From Adiantum capillus-veneris (Eukaryota > Streptophyta > Polypodiopsida > Polypodiales > Pteridaceae): 64,000 bases of DNA. Shown piece after piece: positions 51,690 through 63,849 of the stretch (the stretch's first letter is position 1; each line of letters begins with the position of its first letter). The DNA lies in assembly GCA_014529385.2 (NCBI GenBank), contig CM043944.1, positions 77,333,884 through 77,397,883 on the forward strand, read 5' to 3'. The notes under the pieces were generated by a model. It had not been told where the DNA came from. It ran no database searches and saw only the letters and a list, made by a program, of their open reading frames with translations. A program made the position numbers and the translations under genes.

Positions 51690-53915
51690 AAAGCTAAAGT
51701 CTATTGCTGTACTTTCCCAAGGTCGGTCCAGAATAGATAAAGGTTGTAGGAGTGTTGCCACTTTGTGCGTGCCAAATTTAACCCTCTGATATACTAAACA
51801 AGTACGCCCAAACTCATCCACGTCCTTCTTGAGCCAAGGCAGTAGAAGTACTTCTCAACACCCTTTAGTGTCTCCTGTATGGCCCTATTCCCAACAAAAG
51901 GAGGATTGTGGCACCTTCATCAACACCTTTTTCCTCAAACGTGCATCACAGAACATGATTTTTTGCATCAAATAACCTTCCCGGGTAGAGTATCCTCCAA
52001 GTGTCTTCCCACTATGTACCTTGTCAAAGGTTTCTGTAAAATCTGAATCTGTAGTTATTGCTCGAGCATCTTATCAAATTTTGGTGATGCAGTGCAGTGA
52101 TAGCGGATATCTGTGTCTTGTGAGACAACACATCAACCACTGTATTCTTCTTTCCCATAAGATATATAATTTGGAAATGGAACTGTGACAATATGTTCGC
52201 CCATCTCATGTGCTTCTCTAAAAGCTTGAAAGCTGTTTCTAGGACAAGAATTACTTCAAACTTTGATGATCCTTCAACACTATAAAATCAGCTCCTCCAT
52301 TGAGTCAAAGCGTGAATAATGACTAAGATCCTTTTCATAAAAGTGTGCAACCCTCTCAGGTTTAGAAAACATGCAACTCTCGTAAGCTACAAAATGGCCC
52401 TCGTGCATTAAGACTGCCTTCAAATTGCTACCACAAGTGTCATGTATACCTCAAAAGGCTTCTATAAATCTGGCAATCTCAAAACAGGACCAGTCGTGAA
52501 CTTTTGGTTGAGTCCTCTCAAATGTTGCAATTTGTGAAGGACCCCAAGTAAATGTAACACCCTTCTGAAACGGGGTATGCAAAGGCGAAGCAATCTCCGC
52601 AAATTGTCGAATAAACCGCTCAGCACAAACCCAAAAAGCTACATACGGCATCAATTTTGGCCAATTTTGAATAGTAAACACTTTCATTGGGTCCATCTTT
52701 ACCCCTTGTGCTCTTTTGCTAACAAAAAGAAATATCAATATGGCTATTAAATAAAAGCTCTTTCCGAGTACAACTTTAGGACATCAATCCAAGCTGTTAT
52801 GAAGAGATAAACGTATTCAATGCAATGAGACCACATGTATGCACATTGACAGTCTTTCATGGTCATGCCATCTTATTGATTGTAACCGTCATTTCTGGCC
52901 GATCTAGCGCACACTCCAAGGCATCAATTCTTTCTATGTATGAGTATGACCTTGATATGCAAGAGTTACAAGCCACATGCGCTCCTTTTTGGCTAGCTTG
53001 TTCTAACCCATTGCGTGGATCCACCATAACTTGTGACCACTCATCAATGGCCTACTCAAATGAACTTATCTCGCTACCTTTTATTTTAAAGAAGGAAAAC
53101 ACATTTATAACTTGATATCAATTAGCAAAAAGGATATGTATTTCTCAATTCGTATTCTATTGAGTTGTGACATCGGATCTTTTTGGGTAATCTACATAAA
53201 GGCAGCTATTGAAAGGAAGCAACTGGAAAAATGTATCCCATGTAGGTGGCCAAAGTATCATCTTCCATTTAGTCAGATGGTTCTCATTGAAGAAAACAGT
53301 TTCTTGAACTTAACCCACTTGGCTGACACTTTGCAGTGAAGCAAAAGAGTGGAGGCGGCACTTTAGAGGCTTCATAAAGTTGCCTCCAGAGAAAGTAGTG
53401 TCAAACTGCTATATGAAAGAAAGTACTCGAGAAGAATCCTTGTAGCTAGAAACAGTATCAAACTCCACCGCTTGGCCACCATTTTTGAACTCCTTACGCC
53501 TCTTCTTCTTCGCCATGTTTTCGTAGTAGGAAACTTGAGAAGAATCCTTGTAGGTGGTCAATGTATCATGTTCCCACATCCTCAGATGGTTCAAGGCAGT
53601 AATGACATCGGCTCGTACTGTTATGCCACAATGAAGAAAACAATTTCTTGTACTTAGCCCACTTGGTTGGTGCTTTGTAGTAAAGCCGAAGAATGGACCA
53701 CCTTGTGAGAGCATTCTCCTTTAAAAAAGATGCCACCTTTTGCACTTTAGAGGCCTCCATAAAGTTGCCTTCAGGTTACTGTGTTTCTCATATCCCTTTG
53801 CTGCAAGATCCTCGAAAGAAGATTTTTGACCTAAATAGCCGGCAAAATCCTTAGATTTGTGCCCCTTCCAAGAATTCTTCTTAGATTTCATCAAATCGTT
53901 GACCTTGACCTTAAG
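51690..53915 (-). mobile_element. Ty3/gypsy relic (element F), strongly decayed
   Basis: On the minus strand: integrase zinc end (about 51690-51960, PLRLAQEGRG-type text with frameshifts), RNase H (52024-52209, MRWANILSQFHFQIIYLMGK), thumb and RNase H start (52451-52738, MDPMKVFTIQNWPKL and KGVTFTWGPSQIATF) and gag (53209-53927, with KSKDFAGYLGQKSSFEDLAA and KVASFLKENALTRWSILRLY). The RT palm is missing. Part of gag occurs twice (about 53209-53460 and 53530-53770). It is related to elements A to C but older. Confidence 0.82.
52740..53208. other. insert or unrecognised part within element F
   Basis: Stands where the RT palm and protease should be. No homology recognised on either strand. Confidence 0.4.
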
Positions 53916-54950
53916 TGTCATGTGCACATGGCTCTATGTGCCACGTGGACATGCTTCATCGACTTCTAGAGCCAATTTTGTACATATCTCTAGATAGGAC
54001 TGTCTAGAATACTAGGAGGATTAGTACCGGCAATTTTGTGAGCCTGTTTGCAGGACTCGCATGTCCGGACGAGTACATTAGATCAGGTTTTCCAGTTTTG
54101 GAACCCTCCTGCATAAATGGTTGTACAAGCGTTTTGGCATATGCTGTTACACTACGGTGGGCATCTAGCATGACGTGCATGTAGTTTCAGGTTAAGAGGA
54201 ACTCAATGAGGCATTCCCTACGTCAATCGGATTTCCGGTTGGCAGATGTGCGACAATTTCACCTAGAAACTTTGCCTAGACAAGTTTATTAATAAATCAC
54301 TTAAATGATTTATTTTTATAACTTTGTCTTCCAAGTTTGCCCTATTTAAGTCTTAAGGGGTTCATAACAAGTAACCCTACCCTATAAAGGAAGCAGAGTG
54401 CTCAACGTTTTGGAGACAGATGAGCAAGCGCTAGAGCAGCCCTAGCGTTTTTGCAGAATTAGAACAGCTCAGCGTTTTGATCATCCTTGCGAGCCTTGTG
54501 CCGGATCAGCCCTGCAGGCCAGCATTTTCAATTTTCAGCCCCTTTCCTCGCTGGAAATGCGGTGGATGTGCTAACGCTAACCTCCCTCCTGCAGCCCGGT
54601 ACTTAGGCAGCCCATTGAGCCTCTTCTCGGCCATTCCCTCGCCGCATCCAATGCTCCTATCACTGTCCATTATCGGCTCCATCATCATGTGTGCTTTCAG
54701 CCCTCCATTCCTCTCACATCGGGAGCACAAATCAGCCTCAGATCTACCTCTTGGTGGCCATCAACAACCCGTCATCGAGATGGATCCAAAGGTGCATCAA
54801 ATCAGGCATGGAGGTGCTTCATTTTGAAGAGTCACCGCGGCGACATTCCCCATTCAAGTCAGTAGAGTTTGCATTGAGGTATTGCATGTGTACATTCCAT
54901 TTACGTAATCAAAAGCAAATACCACATCGGCAAGGGTATGGGGGGGCCCT
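53916..54950 (+). repeat. diverged family 3-type LTR in plus orientation (right end unknown)
   Basis: TGTCATGTGCACAT at 53916 equals the inverted family 3 end (TGTCACGTGCACAT). In the same order follow TGTGAGCCTG..TGCAGG..GCATGTCC, a GGTGGGCAT word, TTATTAATAAATCACTT, and a TATA segment CCTATAAAGGAAGC at about 54391 followed by GCGCTAGAGCAGCCCTAGCGTTTTTGC. This is a U3-R layout read left to right. The end beyond about 54800 is not defined. Confidence 0.5.
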
Positions 54951-54977
54951 TGAGAGGGTTGGTTGGGACCTCATCGG

Positions 54978-54979
<2 letters not shown>

Positions 54980-55029
<50 letters not shown>
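54980..55029. repeat. (GT)n microsatellite
   Basis: About 25 GT units. Frames with Val-Cys repeats here are not genes. Confidence 0.95.
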
Positions 55030-55031
<2 letters not shown>

Positions 55032-55527
55032 AGATCTCGACCTCTCTCTCATAAAGGAACCATCATTTGTGCAAGGAAAGAAGTAAAGATTCGTGGAAGT
55101 TTGAAGTCTAGATCTTGTCACCATTTCAATTCTGTTGCACTTGACATCAAGAGCCTAACCAAACGCTTCTTTGGAGTGAAGTTTTTGCTTTTCTGCCCTT
55201 CTGCTTGGCTTTGGTCTTGAATGCTGACTTGAGCGGTGTCTTGACGACTTGCTGCCATCTGTCGTAAAGCCCTGGATTCGGCTGATTCTGTAGATGCTTG
55301 GCGTATTTCGGATCCTTTGACTACCTGAGTAGTCGCCTAGCACACCTGTCCACTTGCAATTGTCACTTGACATCTGCTATATCGAGAACTTCTACTGCAG
55401 GCTTGCCCTGATCATCTTCTGAATCTTGAGAAGAGAGCTTGCGGCTGTTAGAATCTCCATTGGTCTTGTCTGCATCCCACTGGAGTTGGGGTGCAAAACA
55501 GCAACAGGACTATGTTCCTCTTTGTCG
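55030..55527. other. no recognised gene
   Basis: A minus-strand frame (55155-55373) with a Ser/Arg/Lys-rich end (SKSSRHRSSQHSRPKPSRRA) could be a gag start, as it stands at the side of the next LTR where gag of a minus-strand element would be. This is a guess. Confidence 0.35.
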
Positions 55528-55951
55528 TATTCACTGTTGGAACCCCCCTTCCAGATGCACTGGCCCCAAAGGCTGGAGTCTCTTTTGGTACTTCTTTTAT
55601 ATTGATAATCATAGAGTTCAACTGCTGGAGGGACTAGCTCTGTGATGTGTAACCATACACTTGATCTGTAGACTCGCCCCTCCTGGCATTCTTTTAAAGA
55701 GTTCAGTAAAAAGCATGAGGCTCAAAAGCAGCATGCCTCCAAAAGCTATCACAGCTAAAATTTGGAACCCTCCAAAGGCTTGGCCAAAATTGACCCAAAA
55801 GCTTACATAAGGACCTGCCATATCACCAACAGAAAATGTGCCGCGTTTTATGATAATTTGCTATGTCATCAGCACGGCCAGCCACATTATCGCTGCTGTT
55901 TTCCGTTGTCTCTGGTCTGTCTTGAGTCATTCCACGTCATCACTTTTGTGA
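55528..55951 (-). repeat. degenerate LTR relic (family 1 type)
   Basis: TGTTGGAACC start, GGCCCCAAAGGCTGGAGTCTCTTTTGGTACTTCTTTTATATTG (the GGTATTTCTTTATATT block of the group), AAAAGC words and an end region CCACGTCATCACTTTTGTGACG. The same order is seen at 24609-25177. Ends are approximate. Confidence 0.6.
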
Positions 55952-56118
55952 CGGATTCTTTGGTGTTTTCGGCCTCTTCGTCACAAGTTGGGGAGGCTTG
56001 TTTCTGCTTTAGCTCTCTGCTACATGCATCCTTCCCTCCCTTGTCCCTAGCCTGGGTTTTTTCACTACCAGTTCTTGCTATCTTGTGATGCCTACGGGCC
56101 TTGTAACTTGTGTATATC

Positions 56119-56130
56119 TATCTATCTATC

Positions 56131-56207
<77 letters not shown>
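56119..56207. repeat. (TATC)n(TA)n(GA)n compound microsatellite
   Basis: TATC units, then about 12 TA, then about 27 GA. Confidence 0.95.
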
Positions 56208-56212
<5 letters not shown>

Positions 56213-57883
56213 TTTGTTATGGTTGCAGAAACTGACGAAGTTCAAGAAGCAAAAAGGGTTTTCATCCCAGGGAAGCAAAAATTTCAAGAGTTTTAAGGGA
56301 AGGAAATAAGCATAGGAGGATGGAGAAAGCATTGTTTTTTGAGGAGTACTTAGCAGAATTGATGTTTTGAAGTTTACAGAGCAAAATTGCTTGTTTGGGT
56401 TCAACCACCCCACCGATTTCAATTGGGCAAGGGCATCGGGAAGACAATCGCGGCACTAGTGTAGGCTGTCATTGTGAGTCTTGTTTTTTTTTTTATTTTA
56501 TTTTTTGGGAGCGAAAAGGAGCTATATATTATGTACGGAAGACCTCTGGGGATGCTCATTGAATTGTATGGCTTAGCTATCCTTTTTGATTCATGAAATC
56601 TTGAGCATTTGCTACAATGCAAGAAAATTAAGGGTGACCCACTGTGTATTAGCCAGCAAAATATCCTCATCGAGGCTCCTCAGATGGAGATGGAAGGGTT
56701 CATGTGTGAGACATGCACATGCATGCACACATGCATACATATACTGCTTGTCAAGAAATGGCTTGAACCTAATTTTTTTTCAGTTTGGAAAACAAGTTCT
56801 TCATCAAAGAAAAAATAGATAAGCCCAGCGCTAAGCTTTGAACTGTTAAGAAGAATACCTAGCCTTTAAATTGTCAATGTGGCAAGAGTTATGAATGGCC
56901 GCAGTTAATTGCATGACAAGTCTTTGCAGCATAAAAGGTGCAAGGTTTGAAAACTAGATTTTCAGGGTTGAATTTTAGGGTGTCTTGGTCTCTTGATTTT
57001 GAGGGTTATTTCTTGCTCACTATCTTCAGGCAATGGTGAAGTGTGGGTTGTCTCGTAATTTGCAGACTAAAACTTAGATGCTTGTGGTAATCCAAGCAAA
57101 AGTAAGTTGGCTGAGGATAGAACCGGCATAGTCACAAACTTCAAAGAACCCACGCATTTTCAATCCATATGTGGTATTCACTAAATGGAGCTCTGAAGTC
57201 TGGTCCATCAAAGTTCTTTTCCTCGTAATGTTTTTCATAAATGGGTTGCTCATTTGTGATAAGGCATTTTGCTTTCAAAAAACAGTTATTCATGGCGCCA
57301 GTCTTGCCAATGGCATCAACTGTACATTGAGACGATATTCATGTCATGTCTTTTGTAGAACCTATATTCTCAGTTTTGCAACCACACTCCCTTTTCATGG
57401 TTTCCCAAGAGAAAATTGAGTTGGTTTATATTAATTTTGCACTGTTTCCCTCAAAATCTAGGGGGGGTTTTTCCTTTTCCTCTGAAGTGGCATTTTTGGA
57501 TTTCAAAGTGGCATGATTGTAAGTTGAGAGCTCGAGAAACACTTTTCCCAAACATTGAAACTTCGCACGTAGAGGGCCCTTTAAAATTTTATGGGTGTGC
57601 CCATATGCCTTCTAAAACCAAGTCTGAATGCTACTCCACGGTTGGATTCAAAGTACACACCGTAATTGTGACCTCTTGAACTCCAAGTTGAAAAAGGTGT
57701 TTGCATAATGTGGTGTTGGTCAAAGCACCCCCTACATTTCTTGGGAGAATTTTTTTGGTGATGGGCCTTTACAAACCTCCACTTTGTTAGAGGGCCTATG
57801 GAGCACCTAACTATTTTTAGAGGGCCCCCTAAAACCACCTTTAGGGGGAGCCCTTTGTGGGCCCTCTTTTAGCCACAAAGACC
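56208..57883. other. no gene recognised
   Basis: Mostly AT-rich. At 57440-57870 the word GAGGGCC recurs (57571, 57789, 57818) and appears reversed at the end (GGGCCCTC at 57860), perhaps a decayed DNA element. No frame longer than about 90 residues, and none with a recognisable domain. Confidence 0.4.
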
Positions 57884-58114
57884 GAGTGCATGAATCTGGT
57901 GAGCAATGTGAGCGGCGAATGAAACCAAGGGACTTGTAAAGGTAATATGTAAGAGTATTTTGCAACTGGAGAGCCTATCACAATTGTGTAGGAGCATTAA
58001 GCAAGTGGATAACCAGGGTGGGCTCCCCCTTGGTGCACAATGCTCCTATGTGAAGCCTTAACAGGTAGAAGGGTTTCCCTCATAGCTCACATTGCTCACC
58101 AGATCCATGTGCTC
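57884..58114. repeat. foldback/MITE-like inverted repeat, about 230 bp
   Basis: ATCTGGTGAGCAATGTGAGC at 57894-57913 is perfectly inverted at 58085-58104. The match extends outward (GAGTGCATGA against GAGCACATGG, 7 of 10), and an inner pair TAGGAGCATT/AATGCTCCTA closes the stem. The transcript would fold into a long imperfect hairpin. No coding content. Confidence 0.8.
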
Positions 58115-58192
58115 AACTGGTCATCTTTGGTCAACTAGCTAGTTCAAACCGTGTCAAGCACAAATTGAAACTCCCCTTGTGATAGGTACATC

Positions 58193-58276
58193 TCTCTCTC
58201 TCTCTCTCTCTCTCTCGTTCAACTCTCCTCGTCGGCTAGATCTTTAAGGTATCTTGGGATGGTTTCCTACGACGTT

Positions 58277-58311
<35 letters not shown>
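58193..58311. repeat. two (CT)n microsatellites
   Basis: CT tracts at about 58193-58215 and 58282-58311 with 65 unique bases between them. Confidence 0.95.
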
Positions 58312-58313
<2 letters not shown>

Positions 58314-59932
58314 GTTCCTACCAACCAACTATCTCAACATGTGTCTTTTTGTGATTTGTCAAAAAGTTTATTATTAATAGGCCTTGATTGTCTCTAATGC
58401 CTCAAGAAACCTCAAAGAGTAAATTTCCTCAAATAGAGCACCGATAAATTTCAAAAAATATCGATGTTAATATTATTTGATTCGCCTTCTCATGACAAGT
58501 TCATTACTATTTTCACATTGCAAAAATGACTAGATCTGCAAACTCCGCCCAAAATTACTATTTTTTACTAAGTGTGTCTAATTAGGCTCCTCTACCCTAG
58601 GTGAGACTATGTTCTTGTAGTAATGTAGATTGGTTTTTAAGCTTAACAAATGAATGTACCCTTTTCCAACATTCAACTTGTCCATGTGTACCTAAGCATT
58701 ATTGGCCAACCATATGAATGAACCCATACACACAAAGGCACTCTTAGCCTCCAATGCACATACCTCTAGCACGCATAGAAAGACGCAAAGAGCCTCTTAT
58801 CGATAAAATAACATAAAATAAAATCAAGCTTTGAAAATCCTTATTTTCAGCGTTTTAGCGTATTCAAAGCTAGAGAGGAGAGAGGGCTTCAAATGTACAC
58901 AAAAGCAGAGTGATAGGTAGCAAGAAAAGGGATGAAACAATTTGCTTTGCTAGATAAGGGATTCACCCTCTTGTTTTTTTATGAAAACAATCCTTTGATA
59001 GTGTTCTTACTTGGAATGCTAGTAGTGGCAATATATATTCACTCCAAGGGAATTCCCTAAACATAACAAAGCTTGCAAACCCCACCACATTGTAGACCAT
59101 TGACTTTAAGATGTTATAAAATACTATGTCTCAAAGTGCTTCAAGGTGGCCTTGACTCACTCGTATGTACAAAAAAAGCAAAACTATATATGCGATGCAC
59201 TTGTCATAGAGACACCTAGCACACACCATCTCTATAAACTTTGTCCAAGCATGATTTATACACAAATGTGATGCAAAAAACTTGTTTAACCTATCATTGT
59301 TTGGGAAGATTCAATTCCTTCCAAACCTTGCTTGATGTTACTGCTCTTATCTTGCTTACTCCTAGAAAGCTAGGACTGAATAGATCTCAGACTCTCCTTA
59401 ATTGTATGCTTACATCCTTCGATGGCTCTAGATATGTACATTGGGCATACATGATACAATGTATATTCTTCATTTTCTTGGCAAAGTTAACCAAATAAGC
59501 AAGGATCTTTGGAGAAATGTATATCACATAAGTCCTTGAATTCGCATGAGCTAAGACTTATCAAGTTTCTTTTACAAATAACCGAGTCTTTGTGAGGAGG
59601 AGGCATTGGAGTCTGTCATGCCATCAACTGCCTCAATGGAAGCTAGCAGTAGGTATTTGTGTTAAAATTGCAAAGAGCCCTCCATGCTGGCTACCTGGAC
59701 AACCCTCCCCATCAAGTGGCACGCCCACTTGTGAGGCAAGCTCACACGCATCTATCCCCTCACTTGAGATGGGGGCAGCGCATGTGAGATAGTGCTAAAG
59801 CCGAGCAACCTTGGGCAAGCCCTCCTCCTGTCATGTCCTTCCATAGTGCCCACTTTCAAAAGTCCAATCCGACACGCTCTTGCGATGCTGCAAATGGGAG
59901 CATGTATGAATAACCCCAGTATCGAATTCAGT

Positions 59933-59934
<2 letters not shown>
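58312..59934. other. no gene recognised
   Basis: AT-rich, stops in all frames. Nothing conserved recognised. Confidence 0.4.

Positions 59935-59970
<36 letters not shown>
59935..59970. repeat. (GA)n microsatellite
   Basis: About 18 GA units. Confidence 0.95.
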
Positions 59971-59973
<3 letters not shown>

Positions 59974-60096
59974 TTCACAATTCACACTCTCAAGGCTCAC
60001 CAAAAGCATTTTGGCCTTCCACCGGAAAGACTATCACAAGAAGATTTAGAAATTTTCTCATGTAGGAAAACGGAGTCTTTTTCGCAATGCATAACA

Positions 60097-60256
60097 TCAT
60101 GAGCTTCTGCTCGAGAGGCACCACATACCTATCTAGGTAAGATTGGGGGCAGGGGACCACCGACCCCCCCACCGGGCCGGCGGTCCCCTGCCCCCAATCG
60201 TGCCCCCAATCGTACCTAGATAGGTATGTGGTGCCTCCCTCACAGAAGCTCATGAT
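60097..60256. repeat. long near-perfect hairpin (160 bp)
   Basis: The left arm ATCATGAGCTTCTG..AGGCACCACATACCTATCTAGGTA.GATTGGGGGCAGGGGACC is inverted in the right arm GGTCCCCTGCCCCCAATCG..TACCTAGATAGGTATGTGGTGCCT..CAGAAGCTCATGAT. The loop is about 60165-60176 (GACCCCCCCACCGGG). Arms are 70-80 bases with few mismatches. The right arm has an extra 12-base repeat (TGCCCCCAATCG twice). It may be a foldback element or a precursor of small RNAs. Confidence 0.9.
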
Positions 60257-60656
60257 TGTTCAGGTAAGTGTGAGAATTTGTCCAAAACTTCTTGTGAAAG
60301 TGGAGCCGGTAAATTTTTATAAGCTAACTAAAAAATGATGATTACTTTTTGATGTGGGTTAAGAAAGCAATGATAAGATTGATGTGATTAAAATATTCTC
60401 TATTGTTCTACTACAAGAAGTATTATGGAATTTGAGATTGAAGGAATTTAAGATTCCTTCAGGCATTCATCATGGAATTTTTTTTCTCTTCCACTCTATT
60501 TGTGAAGATATTTTGGGTTTATTTTATTCAATACACACCATTGCATTGCATAACTTATTTACTCGATTAATTTTTAATGAACAAAAGTGAAGCCTTAAAC
60601 TAAGTATTTTATGGTCTCTTTTTTATGTCAATAATGCCTCGTGTGTGCACGTGTGC

Positions 60657-60706
60657 ACACACACACACACACACTCACACACACACACACACACACACAG
60701 AGAGAG

Positions 60707-60774
<68 letters not shown>
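60657..60774. repeat. (CA)n(GA)n compound microsatellite
   Basis: About 20 CA units with one interruption, then about 35 GA units. Confidence 0.95.
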
Positions 60775-60777
<3 letters not shown>

Positions 60778-60989
60778 ACACACTAAGTAGGATGGAGCTA
60801 TTGCAACAACGGACCTGTAGCTCCTTATTGTATTATTATTGAGATAAGAACAAAATGATTACTATTATGGGTTAGTGGTTCGGACACATGCCTCGACCAT
60901 AGTAGCCCTTGAACCCCAAAAATCTCCCACTAGGTCAATTTGCCTTTAAAAAAGCTATGGACACATGTGCAAAGTATGTAGAGTTTAGA

Positions 60990-62060
60990 TATCTACCCAA
61001 AGCCCATAAGCAACTGACAACGTGCACAGTGTAGACCTTTGGTTTGTAGATCAATAGGCTTATTATCTGTGTGAATCTTGAAAAGCTCTATGTGCTTGTC
61101 CACAAGCACCTCACGAATGAAGTGATATCTCACATCGATGTACTTTGTCTTCAAATGAAACATTGGATTCCGTGCTAGTTGGGTAGCACTCTGGCTATCA
61201 CAATGTAAAAATAGAATCTCTACATTAATGCCCAAATCTCCCACTAGTGGAGGAAGCCATATAGCTTCTTTGCTAAAATCTCACCACCAGTGAATGTAAA
61301 GACATAACCTACTGTAAACGTTCTGTTGTCCACATTTCTTGCATAATCAGCATCAATGTAGCTAAATATACAAGGATCTTCGCCTCCAAAGAAAATGCAC
61401 AACTCCTTTGTACCATTCAAATATCTCATTACACCCTTCATTGCATTCCAATGCTTCATGTCAGAATTCACCATAAAAATGCTCACAACTCCCACTACAA
61501 ATGCAATGTCTAAATAAGTCCCAATCATGGTGTACATCAAAGAGCCACCTACATATACATGAGGAATCTTGGCCACCTCAACCTTTTCCTCATCAAATTT
61601 AGATCAATCCTCTTAGATTAGTTTCACATATGGAGACGATGGGGTAGATACCCCCCCTCCCCCATATGCAAACGCTTCAATACATGAAAAATGTATTATT
61701 TTGTGATAAGTAAAGAATCCTCTTTGACCTATCTTGCATAATCCACATCCAAGAATATAGTCTGATTCACCCATATCCTTCATGCCAAATTTTTCATGCA
61801 ACTTCAACTTCAATGCATCTACCTCAAGACTATTTTTATCAGCAATAAGCATATCATCCACATAGAGCATCAAAATCAAAAGACTACCATCTGTAGCTTT
61901 CTTCATGTAGAGGCAATGATCAATTTTGCGTAGGGTGTACCTTGAGACTTCATAAAAGCATCAAACATAGGATGCCATCCTGTGGTTCGTGCTTCAAACC
62001 ATAAAGGCTTCTCTTCAACTTACACACCAACTTCTCTTTGTCATTCTCAATAAAATCATG
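60990..62060 (-). mobile_element. Ty1/copia RT-RNase H relic
   Basis: The frame 61613-61906 has the copia RT catalytic region SLLILMLYVDDMLIADKNSL and GMKDMGESDYILGCGL. The frame 61244-61576 has GSLMYTMIGTYLDIAFVVGV and WNAMKGVMRYLNGTKEL, ending in the first RNase H part (FSYIDADYARNVDNR). The frame 60993-61244 has the RNase H end, LHCDSQSATQLARNPMFHLK and KYIDVRYHFIREVL. Further upstream KLKRSLYGLKHE is readable at about 62000-62030, with stops. Gag, protease and integrase, which precede RT in copia, are missing. It is the only copia piece in the window. Confidence 0.9.
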
Positions 62061-63760
62061 TGGCTATTGCATATAGGTGTCCTCAATTATTTTTAGTGTT
62101 TTAAATGCAGCTTGACATGCTTTAGACAATACAAAACCTTTGTTTTTCTTTGTTAGTTTAGCTAGAGGACTCACAAAATTAGAAAAATTATTAATATATG
62201 CTCGCTCATACTGTTCCAGCCCCATGAAATTCCTCACATCTCTCACAGGTTTTGGTATCGGCCAATCTAGGATGGCCTTGGTCTTATCAGAATCAATATG
62301 GATGCCTCTTTAGAGATTACCCTTCCCAAATATACAATTTGTTCTTTAGCAAAGAAGCACTTACTCAATTTGGCATACAAGTGATTTTTCATGCAATACT
62401 TCAAGAGTTTTTCTTAAATGTAGTTCATGTTCCTTTTCATTCTTAGAAGAAACAAAAATATCATCCAAAAACATCAAAATAAAGTCATCAAGATAAGGAT
62501 GAAATATATTTTTCATTAAACACATGAATGTTGCAGGTGCATCAGTCAAACCAAAAGCCAAAACTATAAATTCAAAGTATTCACAACATGTACCAAAAGC
62601 AGTTTTGAAAATATCTCCTTTCTTAATTCTGATCTAATGCTATCCAGATTGTAGATCAAGCTTTGAAAACACTTGGGCACTGCTAAGTTATCAATTCATT
62701 GATATGTGGAAGGAGATGTTTATTTTAATGGTTTGTTTATTCAGACCCTTGTGATCAATACACAACCTATATGTCACATCCTTTTTCCTCTAAAAAAGAG
62801 CAGGGATACCCCAATGAGATACACTATGTCTGATTAACCCTTTCTTCAACATGGCTGCCCAAAGGAAATGCACTAGGTTCGATTAATAGGACTGTCGCAA
62901 GGAGATAGACTAAGTCTGATTAAACCTTTCTTCAACAAGTCGTCAAGTTGGAGTTTTAGTTCTTTAGATCTGTGTTGAATCTGTATGGAGATTGTGAGTA
63001 GGGTTTGGTTCTTGGATATAGTTCTATCCCATGGTCTAGTGATCTAGGAGAAGGCATACCTGATAGTTTGTCAGGAAAAACGTTCTTGAACTGATCAACA
63101 AGTAGTTCCACATACAATGGATTTCTCCCCTTTTCTTTTTCACATTTGTAAAAATTATAAAGGTCTCACATCCCTGTCTCAGTCCCCTTATTAGATTCAT
63201 ATCCAAAATTAGAATAGACTTGGAATCCCTTTCTTCCCTATGAATAGTGTGATTAGACCCATCAAAAAATTTGAAAACAAATTTTCCTTTCTTCACAATC
63301 AATCAGAACGTGATTTTCAATCATCCAATACATGCCAATAATTACATCATGCACACCCTTGTCATGACATAAAAATTGCCTTTATGGTTTTGACCATTCA
63401 AAGAAAAAGATAGATTTTCAAATAGCCCTTTCGTAAAGTTTTTGTTACCGTTGGCTAATTCCACAAGTCTTTCAATCTCTCGGGTTAATTTTAAGTTTAA
63501 TTTATCTACCAATTCAGAGGACATGAAGCAATGTGTTCTACTTGAATTGATTGATAAAATCAAATTTAGATTTTTTATTTTACCTACAAATTTCATTATA
63601 GAAGCTTTTGAATGACACACAGAAGACGTAAAGCACCGCAAAGGAGGTTCAAATGAGTTACCTTTATCATCCGCATTTCCAACAGTCTCCACTTCAGCCA
63701 TCTTGGACCGCTCTACCTTATCGATCACTTTGTTCGGGTATTTGAAGTTTTAGTTGTGAG
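62061..63760 (-). mobile_element. Ty3/gypsy relic: protease and RT
   Basis: The frame 63342-63728 is a gag/protease piece with LNLILSINSSRTHCFMSSEL: the protease loop Asp-Ser-Gly reads Asn-Ser-Ser. The frame 63036-63302 is the spacer. RT follows with stops: 62361-62561 has MAFGLTDAPATFMCLMKNIF and the catalytic FLDDIFVSSKNEKEH; 62064-62246 has the thumb (VRNFMGLEQYERAYINNFSN). It ends abruptly at the copia relic. Confidence 0.82.
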
Positions 63761-63849
63761 ACTAGGGAATCTGTAACCTGTCTCACCTCCCAGCCTCTTG
63801 CCCCTTATATAGGCAAATCCCTTAGCTCGGTTCAAATTGGCCCCTGGCC
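63761..63849 (-). promoter_or_regulatory. possible LTR fragment with TATA box
   Basis: The minus strand CCTATATAAGGGGC (about 63803-63816) looks like an LTR promoter and stands between the chromodomain tail of one gypsy element and the protease of the next. The space is short for a full LTR, so this is tentative. Confidence 0.3.

Noticed and set aside
54477-54827. 116-residue plus-strand frame rich in Pro and Ser
   Set aside because: Lies in an LTR-like region after a TATA segment; composition only, no domain.
57440-57870. DNA transposon defined by GAGGGCC words
   Set aside because: Words recur but no clear inverted ends or target duplication could be set.
59241-59498. 85-residue plus-strand frame, possible small gene
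   Set aside because: AT-rich, no domain and no matching splice structure; chance length for the region.
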